Shown: positions 44,144 to 51,398 of the stretch, in pieces
How the letters are laid out: every line of letters starts with the position of its first letter
Numbering within the stretch: the first letter of the stretch is position 1
Notes under the pieces: generated by a model
The model's input: the letters and a program-made list of their open reading frames with translations, nothing else
Databases searched by the model: none
What the model was told of the DNA's origin: nothing
Position numbers and translations under genes: made by a program
From: Microbacterium sp. TPD7012
Lineage (GTDB): Bacteria > Actinomycetota > Actinomycetes > Actinomycetales > Microbacteriaceae
Reading direction: 5' to 3'
Assembly: GCF_003075395.1 (NCBI RefSeq)
Contig: NZ_QDFV01000001.1
Location: 186,001-250,000 of the forward strand
DNA length: 64,000 nucleotides

Positions 44144-45120
44144 GGCAGCACCACGCCCTTGCCGCCCACGACGTTCGCCTCCAGATCGCGGTGCGCCTGT
44201 GCGATGTCGTCCATGGCGTACGTCCTGCCGACGGGGATCCGCGCCTCGCCCGCGGCGACCGCGTCCAGGAACTCCTGCAGCACTCGCGGCGGCAGGTCGG
44301 CGGCTTCGCCGGAGTACGAGGTGAGCCGCAGGCCGTTCGGCAGCCAGTCCATGGGGTAGAAGTCGGGGATGGTCCACTGGTCCGACAGCATCCCGGTGAA
44401 GCAGACGACGCCGCCCAAGCGGACGCTGCGCAGTGTGTCCCGCATCACGTTCACCCCGACGAGCTCCACGGCTCCGTCGACGCCGTCCGGGATGATGTCA
44501 CGGACTCGTTCCGAGATGTCTCCGTCGTCGATCAGCACGTGGTCGACGCCGACGCTCTCCAGCAGCGGGCGGCGGCTTTCGCTGCGGGTCGTCGAGAGGA
44601 CCTGCATCCCGCGCTGCTTCGCCAGGACCGCCAGCGCCAGGCCGACCGATGACGTGCCACCCCTGATCAGGAGACTGTCGCCGTCGCCCGCTCGCACGCC
44701 GATCGCCAGGGAGCCGTACGCGGTCTGGAGCATCTCGGGCACCGCGCCCACGACCTCCCACGGGAGCTCGCTCCGGAACGGGATGACCTGCGCTGCGGGC
44801 ACCCGCACGAACTCGGCGTATCCGCCGTCGAACTCGCGACCCATGCCGCCCATCATGGTCATCACCTGCTGGCCCGGCAGGAACTGCCCTCCCGGAGCCT
44901 CCTCCACGACGCCGGTCGCCTCGATACCGGGGATCCGCGGAAAACTGCCGCTGTAGGCCAGGCCGTTTCGGAAGTGCAGCTCCGAGCGGTTGAGGCCGAA
45001 GGCCTTCACGCGGATGAGGACCTGATCGTTCGAGGCTCGCGGCCTCGGCACTGTGCGCACGGCAAGCACCTCGGGGCCTCCGGGAGCCTCCACCACGACG
45101 GCGCGCATCGACTCGTTCAT
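44140..45120 (-). CDS. Quinone oxidoreductase/zinc-free alcohol dehydrogenase (MDR family)
   Basis: The 326-residue protein has MRAVVVEAPGGPEVLAVRTVPRP, LIRVKAFGLNRSELHFRNG, GIEATGVVEEAPGG and the nucleotide site LIRGGTSSVGLALAVLAKQRG, typical of NADPH:quinone reductases. It lacks zinc ligands. The ATG overlaps the MarR stop (ATGA). In MarR-controlled pairs such enzymes often detoxify quinones or electrophiles. Confidence 0.87.
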   Translation of the reverse strand: MNESMRAVVVEAPGGPEVLAVRTVPRPRASNDQVLIRVKAFGLNRSELHFRNGLAYSGSFPRIPGIEATGVVEEAPGGQFLPGQQVMTMMGGMGREFDGGYAEFVRVPAAQVIPFRSELPWEVVGAVPEMLQTAYGSLAIGVRAGDGDSLLIRGGTSSVGLALAVLAKQRGMQVLSTTRSESRRPLLESVGVDHVLIDDGDISERVRDIIPDGVDGAVELVGVNVMRDTLRSVRLGGVVCFTGMLSDQWTIPDFYPMDWLPNGLRLTSYSGEAADLPPRVLQEFLDAVAAGEARIPVGRTYAMDDIAQAHRDLEANVVGGKGVVLP

Positions 45121-45554
45121 CGGATCGCCTCCGCGGTGACGACCGGCGCGCCGGAGAGCGATCGGTCGAGTCGGGCGAGGAGCGACGTGACCTCGGTGAG
45201 ATCCTGCCCCGCGAGGTGGTCGGCGAGAGCATCCGCCATCGCCTGTGTGCCACGAGTCAGAACGGTCTCCCCGGCGGCGGTCAGCGCGATCAGAGAGGAA
45301 CGCCGATCGGTGGGATGCGGATGTCGCACCGCCAGCCCCTCGCGTTCCAGGCGATCGACGAGCTTGCTCGCCGCGCCCACGGTGATCCGCAGCTCGTCCC
45401 GGAGCTCCTGCACGCGGCCGGCCGGAGCGAATCGATCGACGACCCGCAGGGCTGAGAGGGTCGCGAGGCCGGGTGCTCCGGCGTGCCGCACGGCGTCATC
45501 GAGGTGGTTCCACAGGTTGGTCTCGTACCGGACGAGGGCGTCGAAGAAGTCCAT
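45117..45554 (-). CDS. MarR family repressor
   Basis: The 145-residue protein has the winged helix LRDELRITVGAASKLVDRLEREGLAVRHPHPTDRRSSLIALT (read in parts), the MarR signature including DRR in the wing. The first gene of an operon with the quinone reductase and the small ORF. The start MDFFDALVRYETNLWNHL gives the standard family length; the ribosome site is weak. A 27-bp palindrome upstream is its probable operator. Confidence 0.88.
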   Translation of the reverse strand: MDFFDALVRYETNLWNHLDDAVRHAGAPGLATLSALRVVDRFAPAGRVQELRDELRITVGAASKLVDRLEREGLAVRHPHPTDRRSSLIALTAAGETVLTRGTQAMADALADHLAGQDLTEVTSLLARLDRSLSGAPVVTAEAIR

Positions 45555-45583
45555 GAAGGATGCAACGTGCGAGCCGCGTATAT

Positions 45584-45610
45584 ATTCCCAGGAATTGAAT
45601 TCCTCAGAAT
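45584..45610. promoter_or_regulatory. MarR operator
   Basis: A perfect core AGGAATT-G-AATTCCT (45590-45604) sits within a 27-bp imperfect palindrome running from ATTCCC to CAGAAT. It begins 30 bases before the MarR start and is AT-rich against the background, as a promoter would be. Confidence 0.8.
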
Positions 45611-45672
45611 CGGTCGTTGATCGGGCCGTGTTCGCCGCGACACGGTTGCTCGCGACCGATGACCGGGAGAGG

Positions 45673-45705
45673 CGGTGGGCGGGGAGTGGAGAGCCCCGCC
45701 CACCG
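45673..45705. terminator. Hairpin in the MarR/PepSY-like intergenic region
   Basis: CGGTGGGCGGGG (45673-45684) pairs perfectly with CCCCGCCCACCG (45694-45705). No gene ends immediately beside it on the plus strand, so it is either a second terminator for reverse-strand transcripts coming from 45852 or a structural element. Confidence 0.6.
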
Positions 45706-45787
45706 GCCGCCCGATGAGGGGAGGGCGGCGCTTTCGCTTCCGCCCCGGGACCCCTCCCGAGACGGCTGCTCTTCCAGTGGACCAGAA

Positions 45788-45830
45788 CCGCCTCCACGTT
45801 TCTCCGGGAAGGTGTGAAACGTGGAGGCGG
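45788..45830 (-). terminator. Terminator after the PepSY-like gene
   Basis: CCGCCTCCACGTTTC (45788-45802) and GAAACGTGGAGGCGG (45816-45830) form a perfect 15-bp stem with a 13-base loop, 22 bases downstream of the reverse-strand stop at 45852. Confidence 0.88.
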
Positions 45831-45851
45831 AGGACGCCGCGGGGTCGGTCG

Positions 45852-46637
45852 TCAGTCGTCGGTGTCGGTGCCGACGACCGCGAACTCGGCGGTGAAGTCG
45901 ATGTCGATCGAGCGGTTGTCCGTCGTGAGGACGGAGGCGTCGTAGGGGCTCACGTCGTCGCCGTCGACATCGAGGTCGGTGATCAACCCGTCGGCTTCGG
46001 CCAGCGCCGCGGAGACCAGCGAGCGGATCGCCTCGTCGTCGAGCACCAGCGTCGGGCCGGTGTCATCGCCGTCGGCGGCCTCGGTCGAGACGACGGTGGC
46101 CGCGAGCTTCTCGTCGACGCGGACCTCGGTCTCGTCGCCCGCCGCGGTGGTCAGCTGCACCTCCCACGCGCCGTCGCGCTTCGCGTCGATCGAGGTGACC
46201 TCGCCGTCGGCCGCTCCGCGCGCGGCATCCGCGATCTCGATGAGCTCGTCGGCCGAATCCGTGCCGATCCCGGTGACGGGACCCTGGGCGGACGACGTCG
46301 ATCCGCCGTCGTCATCGCGGTCGTCTGCGTCGTGGCGAGGGCCGTCCGATACCGAGGTCCGGTCGTCGTCGTCGCCGATCTCGTCGCCGATCGCGGCGCC
46401 GACGGCGACGCCGCCTCCCACGAGCACCACGGCTGCCGCGATCCCGCCGCCGATCAGAAGGGCTCGGGTGCGTCGGGGCTTGGTCCCGACCGCAGCGGAC
46501 GCGGCGGGCGGAGCCACCGGGTGCTGACCGGCGGCCGGAGCCTGAGGTGCGGCATCCGTCGTCGGGGTGACGGGCACGGTGGGCTGGTCGTCGCCGTGGC
46601 GGGGAGTCTGGTCGGGGGTGGGTGTCTTGTCGTCCAT
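45852..46637 (-). CDS. Membrane-anchored PepSY-like protein linked to two-component system
   Basis: The 261-residue protein has a Pro/Thr-rich cytoplasmic N terminus (about 1-55), one membrane helix (ALLIGGGIAAAVVLVGGGVAVGAAI), an Asp-rich linker (DDDDR, DDRDDDGG) and an outside domain. That domain contains two PepSY-like units (ADELIEIADAARGAADGEVTSID...WEVQLTT and the later IRSLVSAALAEADGLITDLD...). PepSY domains often inhibit proteases or sense the envelope. It follows the histidine kinase with a gap of 67 bases that holds CTTCAG direct repeats, so it is probably a target of the response regulator. Confidence 0.72.
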   Translation of the reverse strand: MDDKTPTPDQTPRHGDDQPTVPVTPTTDAAPQAPAAGQHPVAPPAASAAVGTKPRRTRALLIGGGIAAAVVLVGGGVAVGAAIGDEIGDDDDRTSVSDGPRHDADDRDDDGGSTSSAQGPVTGIGTDSADELIEIADAARGAADGEVTSIDAKRDGAWEVQLTTAAGDETEVRVDEKLAATVVSTEAADGDDTGPTLVLDDEAIRSLVSAALAEADGLITDLDVDGDDVSPYDASVLTTDNRSIDIDFTAEFAVVGTDTDD

Positions 46638-46660
46638 GTGACGATGCTCCCGCGCCGGCA

Positions 46661-46697
46661 CTGAAGCCTTCCTGAAGCGTCCTGAAGACCTCTTCAG
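46661..46697 (-). promoter_or_regulatory. Response-regulator direct repeats upstream of PepSY-like gene
   Basis: CTGAAG occurs at 46661, 46672 and 46682 (spacing 11 and 10 bases), then the inverse CTTCAG at 46692. On the gene strand this reads as tandem CTTCAG repeats. Eleven-base direct repeats are the typical target of OmpR/PhoB-class regulators, and the same motif recurs upstream of the regulator gene. Confidence 0.7.
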
Positions 46698-46704
46698 GAA
46701 CCCG

Positions 46705-48036
46705 TCAGGAGCTCAGGGGAAGGGTGACGACGAACCGGGCGCCGCCCCAGCGGGAGTCGTCGACGACGACGGTCCCGCCTTCGGCCGCCGCGATGCCGCG
46801 CGCGATCGCGAGGCCGAGGCCGCTGCCACCGGCGTCGCGGCTGCGGGCCTCGTCGAGGCGGACGAAGCGCTCGAAGATGCGCTCGCGCTCCTCGACCGGC
46901 ACGCCGTCGCCGTCGTCCTCGATCGTCACGAACACGTGGCGGTCCGCCGGCGTCACCCCGATCGCGAGGCGGCCGCGCGCGTGCCGGGCGCCGTTGTCCG
47001 CCAGGTTGCGCAGGAGCTGGCCGAGCAGACGCGGGTCACCGGAGACGCGGGCGGCCTGGATGCCGGAGCCGTCGACCTCCTGCCCCGCCGCGCGCAGCCG
47101 GCGCACCTCGCCGAGGGCCAGGTCGTCGAGATCGACCGGCTCGTCGTGCGGGGTGACGCCCTCGTCGAGGCGCGCGAGGAGCAGCAGCGACTCCACGATC
47201 CCCTGCAGCCGGACCCCCTCCTCGGACACGACCTCGGCCAGCTCGCCGATGCTCGTCACGCCCGGGTGCGCCTGCGCCAGCTCGGCATGCTGTCGGATCG
47301 TCGCGAGCGGGGAGCGCAGCTCGTGCGACGCGTCGGACACGAATCTCCGCTGCGCCGTCGCCGCGGCATCCAGCCGATCGAGCATGCCGTTCATGGTCGT
47401 CGCGAGCGCGGCGACCTCGTCGGCCGAGTCAGGCACCGCCACGCGCCGGTGGAGTCGCTCGGCCGTGATGCCTTCGACCTCCTGACGGATGCGCGTCACG
47501 GGTCGGAGCGCGCGACCGGTCACGAACCACGTGGTGCCCGCGACGAGCAGGAGCACGAGAGGCACCGCCACGGCCAGCAGCGTCGCGACCGTCGCCAAAG
47601 TCTCGGCGTCGTCCTCGACCGACACCGCGAGGACGATCGTCTGGTCGTCGTCGATGTCATCCGAGACGATGAGCATCGGCTCGCCGTCGACGGTCATCGT
47701 CTGCGCGTCGTCGGCGACCGGGAGGGGCGTCGACCCCAGTGCCTCACGGGCATCCTCGCTGGCCGCTCGCACGGCGCCGTCCGCTCCGAGGATCTGCACG
47801 AACTCGTCGTCGAGGGTGTCGATGCCGGCGCCGTCGGACGCGCCCTCGCGATCGCCGAGCTGCTCGGCGCGCTGCTGGGCCGCCTGCTCGGTGCTGCCGC
47901 GCACACTGCTGCTCAGCACGGCGTAGAACGAGACGGCTCCGATGACGAGGGCCACCGCGACGATCAGGGTGGCGCCGAGCGTCGTGCGGCCGCGCACAGA
48001 ACGCCACCAGCGACCGGCCACCGAACGGTCAGCCAC
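46705..48036 (-). CDS. Sensor histidine kinase
   Basis: The 443-residue kinase starts at a GTG that overlaps the end of the response-regulator gene by eight bases. TM1 is about 18-42, an extracytoplasmic acidic sensor domain about 43-145, and TM2 about 150-173. HAMP follows, then HisKA with phospho-acceptor His238 in FVSDASHELRSPL, and the HATPase domain with NGARHARG (N box), DDGDGVP (G1) and GGSGLGLAIARGI (G2). The acidic sensor suggests cation or antimicrobial-peptide sensing in the PhoQ/PmrB manner (inference). Confidence 0.9.
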   Translation of the reverse strand: MADRSVAGRWWRSVRGRTTLGATLIVAVALVIGAVSFYAVLSSSVRGSTEQAAQQRAEQLGDREGASDGAGIDTLDDEFVQILGADGAVRAASEDAREALGSTPLPVADDAQTMTVDGEPMLIVSDDIDDDQTIVLAVSVEDDAETLATVATLLAVAVPLVLLLVAGTTWFVTGRALRPVTRIRQEVEGITAERLHRRVAVPDSADEVAALATTMNGMLDRLDAAATAQRRFVSDASHELRSPLATIRQHAELAQAHPGVTSIGELAEVVSEEGVRLQGIVESLLLLARLDEGVTPHDEPVDLDDLALGEVRRLRAAGQEVDGSGIQAARVSGDPRLLGQLLRNLADNGARHARGRLAIGVTPADRHVFVTIEDDGDGVPVEERERIFERFVRLDEARSRDAGGSGLGLAIARGIAAAEGGTVVVDDSRWGGARFVVTLPLSS

Positions 48037-48706
48037 CGTCGGCCGCCAAACGGTATCCGGCACCGCGGATCGTCTCGATCGCCTCGCGCCCGAACGGCTT
48101 GTCGAGCTTGCGGCGCAGGTGACCGACGTACACCTCGACGATGTTCGGGTCGCCGTCGAAGTCGTCATCCCAGACGCCGTCGATCAGGGCCCGCTTGGTC
48201 ACGACCTGGCCGCGGTGACGCATCAGGTACTCGAGCACCGAGAACTCTCGGGCGGTCAGGGTCACCGGCGTCTCGCCCCGCCAGACGCGGTGGGCGGCGG
48301 GGTCGAGGCGCAGGTCGCCGGCCTCCAGGATCGCCGGTCGGGCGACCGCGCCGCGACGGACGAGTGCCCGGATGCGTGCGACGAGGATCGCGAACGAGAA
48401 CGGCTTGGTGACGTAGTCGTCGGCACCGGTCTCGAGCGCCTCGACCTGATCCCATTCGCCGTCCTTCGCGGTCAGCATGAGAACCGGCGTCCAGTTCTCC
48501 TCGGCGCGCAGCGCCTCGCACACCTTCCAGCCGCTCATCCCCGGCATCATCAGGTCGAGCACGATCGCGTCGTACCGGGTCTCGCGCGCCCGCCAGAGTC
48601 CGTCGACCCCGTTGTGCGCGACGTCGACGGCGAAGCCCTCGGCCTCGAGCCCGCGCCGCACGCCGTCGGCCAGGCGCACCTCGTCGTCGACCACCAGGAT
48701 CCGCAT
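48029..48706 (-). CDS. OmpR-family response regulator
   Basis: The 225-residue protein has a receiver domain (acidic pocket Asp7/Asp8, phospho-acceptor Asp51 in IVLDLMMPGMSG, Lys in VTKPFSF) and a winged-helix output domain. The latter reads TLTAREFSVLEYLMRHRGQVVTKRALIDGVWDDDFDG, with VYVGHLRRKLDKPFGREAIETIRGAGYRLA. Expressed first, then the kinase by overlapping start. Two CTGAA repeats 11 bases apart lie upstream and suggest autoregulation. Confidence 0.93.
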   Translation of the reverse strand: MRILVVDDEVRLADGVRRGLEAEGFAVDVAHNGVDGLWRARETRYDAIVLDLMMPGMSGWKVCEALRAEENWTPVLMLTAKDGEWDQVEALETGADDYVTKPFSFAILVARIRALVRRGAVARPAILEAGDLRLDPAAHRVWRGETPVTLTAREFSVLEYLMRHRGQVVTKRALIDGVWDDDFDGDPNIVEVYVGHLRRKLDKPFGREAIETIRGAGYRLAADGG

Positions 48707-48729
48707 TCCTCCAGTGTGGCGGTCCTACG

Positions 48730-48746
48730 CTGAATCGGGGCTGAAG
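48730..48746 (-). promoter_or_regulatory. Response-regulator direct repeats upstream of its own gene
   Basis: CTGAAT (48730) and CTGAAG (48741) are 11 bases apart, 24 bases or more before the start at 48706. They match the repeats upstream of the PepSY-like gene. Confidence 0.6.
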
Positions 48747-48771
48747 CCGGGGCGGGGCGGTCTCACCGCGG

Positions 48772-48854
48772 GCACGACTTCGGAGATGCGGCCGTGACAC
48801 GCCGCTCGGACGTCGCCGTGCTCGGGGTGTCGTCCGCGGACTCCGAAGTCGTGC
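48772..48854. repeat. Long-loop inverted repeat
   Basis: GCACGACTTCGGAG (48772-48785) and CTCCGAAGTCGTGC (48841-48854) are perfect 14-bp inverted copies with 55 bases between, in the gap between the response-regulator gene and the Imm-5-like gene. Both arms are bordered by CCGCGG-like sequence. It is too open for a normal terminator; a miniature repeat element is possible. Confidence 0.65.
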
Positions 48855-48879
48855 ACGCCTGCGGATCGGGAGCGGTGGG

Positions 48880-49425
48880 TCACGGCCGGCCGAGGTGCTC
48901 CTGGATCTCGCGGATGACAGCGCCGAGCACCCCGGAGGCGAGCAGGCCGGGGCCGAGCGGGCCCGCCGTGTCCTCACCGAGGAGCGGCAGCCGGCGGAGT
49001 GCATCCGCCGCGTCGGGGGAGAGGCGATCGAGCTGCCAGGCCACCTCCCGGCCGCGCACCCCGGGGCTCTCGGGGTGCGCCAGTTCGACGGCCTTCGCCG
49101 CATAGGCCGCCGCCCCGAGCGCGTGGGCGCCCATGTGCGCGACCCCGGCGGCCTGGGCGGCGGCGCGCGCGGCGGCGACTCCCGCCGGCGTGCGCGCACT
49201 CGCCGCCGCACGCCCCGCGACGAAGCGGCGGCGGATCTCACCCGCGGCGTCGAGCTCGCCCCGGGCGTACGCCCGGGCTCGGGCGATGGCGTCGGCGGCG
49301 CGGTCGTCTTCCGGAGCCTCCGCCGCGAACAGCGGCAGCACGTGCTCCGCGCAGTCGGCGGCCCAGGCGGCGACGATCCGCCGCTCGGCGTCGCTCAGCG
49401 ACTGGGGAGAGGCTGTTCCGGCCAT
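48880..49425 (-). CDS. Imm-5-like putative immunity protein
   Basis: The 181-residue, all-helical Ala-rich protein has DAERRIVAAWAADCAEHVLPLF, GRAAASARTPAGVAAARAAAQAAGVAHMGAHALGAAAYAAKAVE (read in parts) and EVAWQLDRLSPDAADALRRLP. This pattern fits the Imm-5-like family, named as putative immunity proteins from polymorphic-toxin contexts. No toxin gene is nearby, so the immunity role is unproven; members also occur alone as stress-related proteins. It follows the DUF6194 gene by seven bases. Confidence 0.7.
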   Translation of the reverse strand: MAGTASPQSLSDAERRIVAAWAADCAEHVLPLFAAEAPEDDRAADAIARARAYARGELDAAGEIRRRFVAGRAAASARTPAGVAAARAAAQAAGVAHMGAHALGAAAYAAKAVELAHPESPGVRGREVAWQLDRLSPDAADALRRLPLLGEDTAGPLGPGLLASGVLGAVIREIQEHLGRP

Positions 49426-49432
49426 GTCGCCC

Positions 49433-49873
49433 TCACCGCGCCCGACGAGCCGTGCGCGACCGGGCAGCCTCGTGGGCGTCGCGGAGCAGGGCGAGCACGG
49501 CATCCGCTGTGTTCTCCGCCGGGTCGATCACGCAGACCCAGCCGGCGGTGCCGTAGAGCGGATGCCGCTGGAACACATCGGCGTCGGTGGCGTGTGCCTC
49601 CGTCACGACGAGGGCGTCGGCGCGCTCCCGCCCGACATGGATGTTCACGCGGAACCGGCCGGGGGTGCCGAGATCGGACGACGTGTCGTCGGGGTAGTCC
49701 TTCGTGATGATGGTCCCGTAGGGCTGCGTGCGTTCCGGCATCCGGCCGTCGGGGGCGTGGTAGAAGTACGCGTCGCCCCACGAGAGCTCGGGGAAGTCGC
49801 TTCCGATCTCGGGGGCGACGACCAGTGCGCCGTCGAACCCGCGGACGTTCTCGATGATCTGCTGCATCTCCAT
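49433..49873 (-). CDS. DUF6194 family protein
   Basis: The 146-residue protein has IIENVRGFDGALVVAPEIGSDFPELSWGDAYFYHAPDGRMP (read in parts), PYGTIITKDYPDDTSSDL and FRVNIHVGRERAD, the DUF6194 pattern. The fold looks MmcQ/YjbR-like, ending in a basic Arg-rich tail. Function unknown. It is divergent from the tandem-MerR gene and in one unit with the Imm-5-like gene. Confidence 0.75.
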   Translation of the reverse strand: MEMQQIIENVRGFDGALVVAPEIGSDFPELSWGDAYFYHAPDGRMPERTQPYGTIITKDYPDDTSSDLGTPGRFRVNIHVGRERADALVVTEAHATDADVFQRHPLYGTAGWVCVIDPAENTADAVLALLRDAHEAARSRTARRAR

Positions 49874-49875
49874 GC

Positions 49876-49895
49876 TTCAATGATGAGCTTGAAGT
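49876..49895. promoter_or_regulatory. Palindrome between DUF6194 and tandem-MerR genes
   Basis: CTTCAA-TGATGAGC-TTGAAG is a perfect 6-bp dyad with an 8-base centre in the 61-base divergent gap. It is the probable operator of the tandem-MerR regulator. Confidence 0.6.
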
Positions 49896-49934
49896 GCTTA
49901 TGTGGACTTCGACGCCAGCAGGCAGGAGGATGCC

Positions 49935-50684
49935 GTGACCAACTCTCAAGTGGCTTCCCTCACGACGGCGCAGGTCGGGCGGATGCTCGGCTATTCGACG
50001 CAGCAGGTGCGCGACCTCGAGCGGCTCGGGGTGATCCCATCCGCCGCCCGCGGAGCCAACGGGTACCGCCACTATCAGGAGAAGCACCTCGTGGCGCTCC
50101 GGGCCTATCGGGCGCTCGCCGCAGCCATCGGCCCGGTGCCGGCGCGGCAGCTGATGCCGGTGCTGATCGGCGGCACCGTGGAAGGCGCGGCCGCGCAGAT
50201 CGACGACCTCCACGCGGCGCTGGCCGGTGAGCGCTCCCGCGTCCGCGAGGCGCTCCGCGGTCTGGACGTCGCCGTGCAGGATTCCACCGAGGTCTTCGGC
50301 GACGAGGATGCGATGACGATCGGCGAGCTCGCGCAGGCCCTCGACGTGCGCACCTCGGCCCTGCGCCACTGGGAGCGCGAGGGGATCCTCCATCCGCTGC
50401 GCACCGGTTCGTCGGGCTCCCGCTCCTACGGGTCGAGGGCGATCACGGAGGCCCGGGTCATCGCGGCGCTTCGCGCCGGCGGCTACGGCATCCCGCCGAT
50501 CGCCCGCATCCTCGACCAGCTGCGCGGTCAGGCGCTGACCGCCGACGCGCAGCGGATCCTCACCGACCGGCTCGTCGAGCTCACCCGCCGGAGCGTCGCC
50601 CTCCTCGCGGCCGCCGGCGCGCTGCACGACCTTCTCGACGCCGCCGCCGCGGGAGGGCTCCGACCTCAGGGAGCCACGGGGTAG
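49935..50684 (+). CDS. Tandem double-MerR regulator
   Basis: The 249-residue protein contains two MerR winged helices in one chain. The first is TTAQVGRMLGYSTQQVRDLERLGVIPSAARGANGYRHY (about 9-48). The second is MTIGELAQALDVRTSALRHWEREGILHPLRTGSSGSRSY (about 120-160), and each is followed by a helical hairpin. Normal MerR proteins have one such domain and dimerise; this one could bind a dyad as a monomer or join two sites. The GTG start has AGGAGG five bases upstream. It overlaps the AhpD-like gene by 19 bases tail to tail. Confidence 0.85.
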   Translation: MTNSQVASLTTAQVGRMLGYSTQQVRDLERLGVIPSAARGANGYRHYQEKHLVALRAYRALAAAIGPVPARQLMPVLIGGTVEGAAAQIDDLHAALAGERSRVREALRGLDVAVQDSTEVFGDEDAMTIGELAQALDVRTSALRHWEREGILHPLRTGSSGSRSYGSRAITEARVIAALRAGGYGIPPIARILDQLRGQALTADAQRILTDRLVELTRRSVALLAAAGALHDLLDAAAAGGLRPQGATG

Positions 50685-51115
50685 TGGCTGGTGATCGCGA
50701 TGCGGTTCCAGCTGTTGATCACGACCGTCAGCCAGGTCACCGCGGCGATCTGCTTCTCGGTCAGGATGCCGTCGACGTCGATGCCGCGATCATGACGTCG
50801 ACCGTGATCGCCGATCAGCGTCACCCGCTCGGCGATCTGCAGCGCCGCCTGCTCCTCGGGGGAGAAGTACTGCGACTCCCACCAGCCCGCGAGCACCGCG
50901 AGGCGATCGGCCGTCTCGCCGTGCTTCACGGCATCAGCCGAATGCATCCGCAGGCAGAACGCACAGCCGTTGAGCTGCGAGGCGCGCACCTTGACCAGTT
51001 CGACGAGCAGCGGCGACAGCCCGGCATCCGCTCCCGCCTCGGCGGCCTTCGCGGCGAACTCCAGCATCGCCTGGTACGGAGCCGAGTAGATCTTGCCGAT
51101 GTTCACATGGGACAC
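50666..51115 (-). CDS. Carboxymuconolactone decarboxylase/AhpD-like protein
   Basis: The 149-residue helical protein has the redox motif CAFCLRMHSADA (Cys51 and Cys54, with the downstream His) and LLVELVKVRASQLNGC, as in alkylhydroperoxidase AhpD-like proteins. IAAVTWLTVVINSWNRIAI closes the fold. It probably reduces peroxides or acts as a thiol partner. The GTG start with AAGGAG seven bases upstream is clear. Confidence 0.88.
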   Translation of the reverse strand: MSHVNIGKIYSAPYQAMLEFAAKAAEAGADAGLSPLLVELVKVRASQLNGCAFCLRMHSADAVKHGETADRLAVLAGWWESQYFSPEEQAALQIAERVTLIGDHGRRHDRGIDVDGILTEKQIAAVTWLTVVINSWNRIAITSHYPVAP

Positions 51116-51221
51116 GTGGTCTCTCCTTCTTCCGGGCGCGTCTGCGCCCCACCAGGATCGACGACGCAGCCCCGGGAGATGTGAGGCGCTTCGCGCGCTC
51201 CGGCATCCGTAGGCTGTACTC

Positions 51222-51398
51222 ATGACCAAGAACATCTGGACCATCCTCGGCGTGATCCTGGCCGTCGTGATCGCCTGGTGGCTGGTGAGCGCCCTCTTCT
51301 CCGTGCTGTGGTTCATCGCCAAGCTGGCGATCGTCGCGGTGGTCGCCGTCGTGGTGTTCGTCGTGATCCGGAGCGTCTTCAGCCGCGCCGACGACTGA
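51222..51398 (+). CDS. 58-residue membrane protein
   Basis: A very small gene encoding MTKNIWTILGVILAVVIAWW and so on, with two hydrophobic helices (about 5-27 and 29-50) and a charged end RSVFSRADD. No family is recognised. The composition, short charged tail and typical codon use support a real two-helix membrane peptide. It converges with the MFS gene, whose stop overlaps it by 20 bases. No strong ribosome site is visible. Confidence 0.6.
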   Translation: MTKNIWTILGVILAVVIAWWLVSALFSVLWFIAKLAIVAVVAVVVFVVIRSVFSRADD

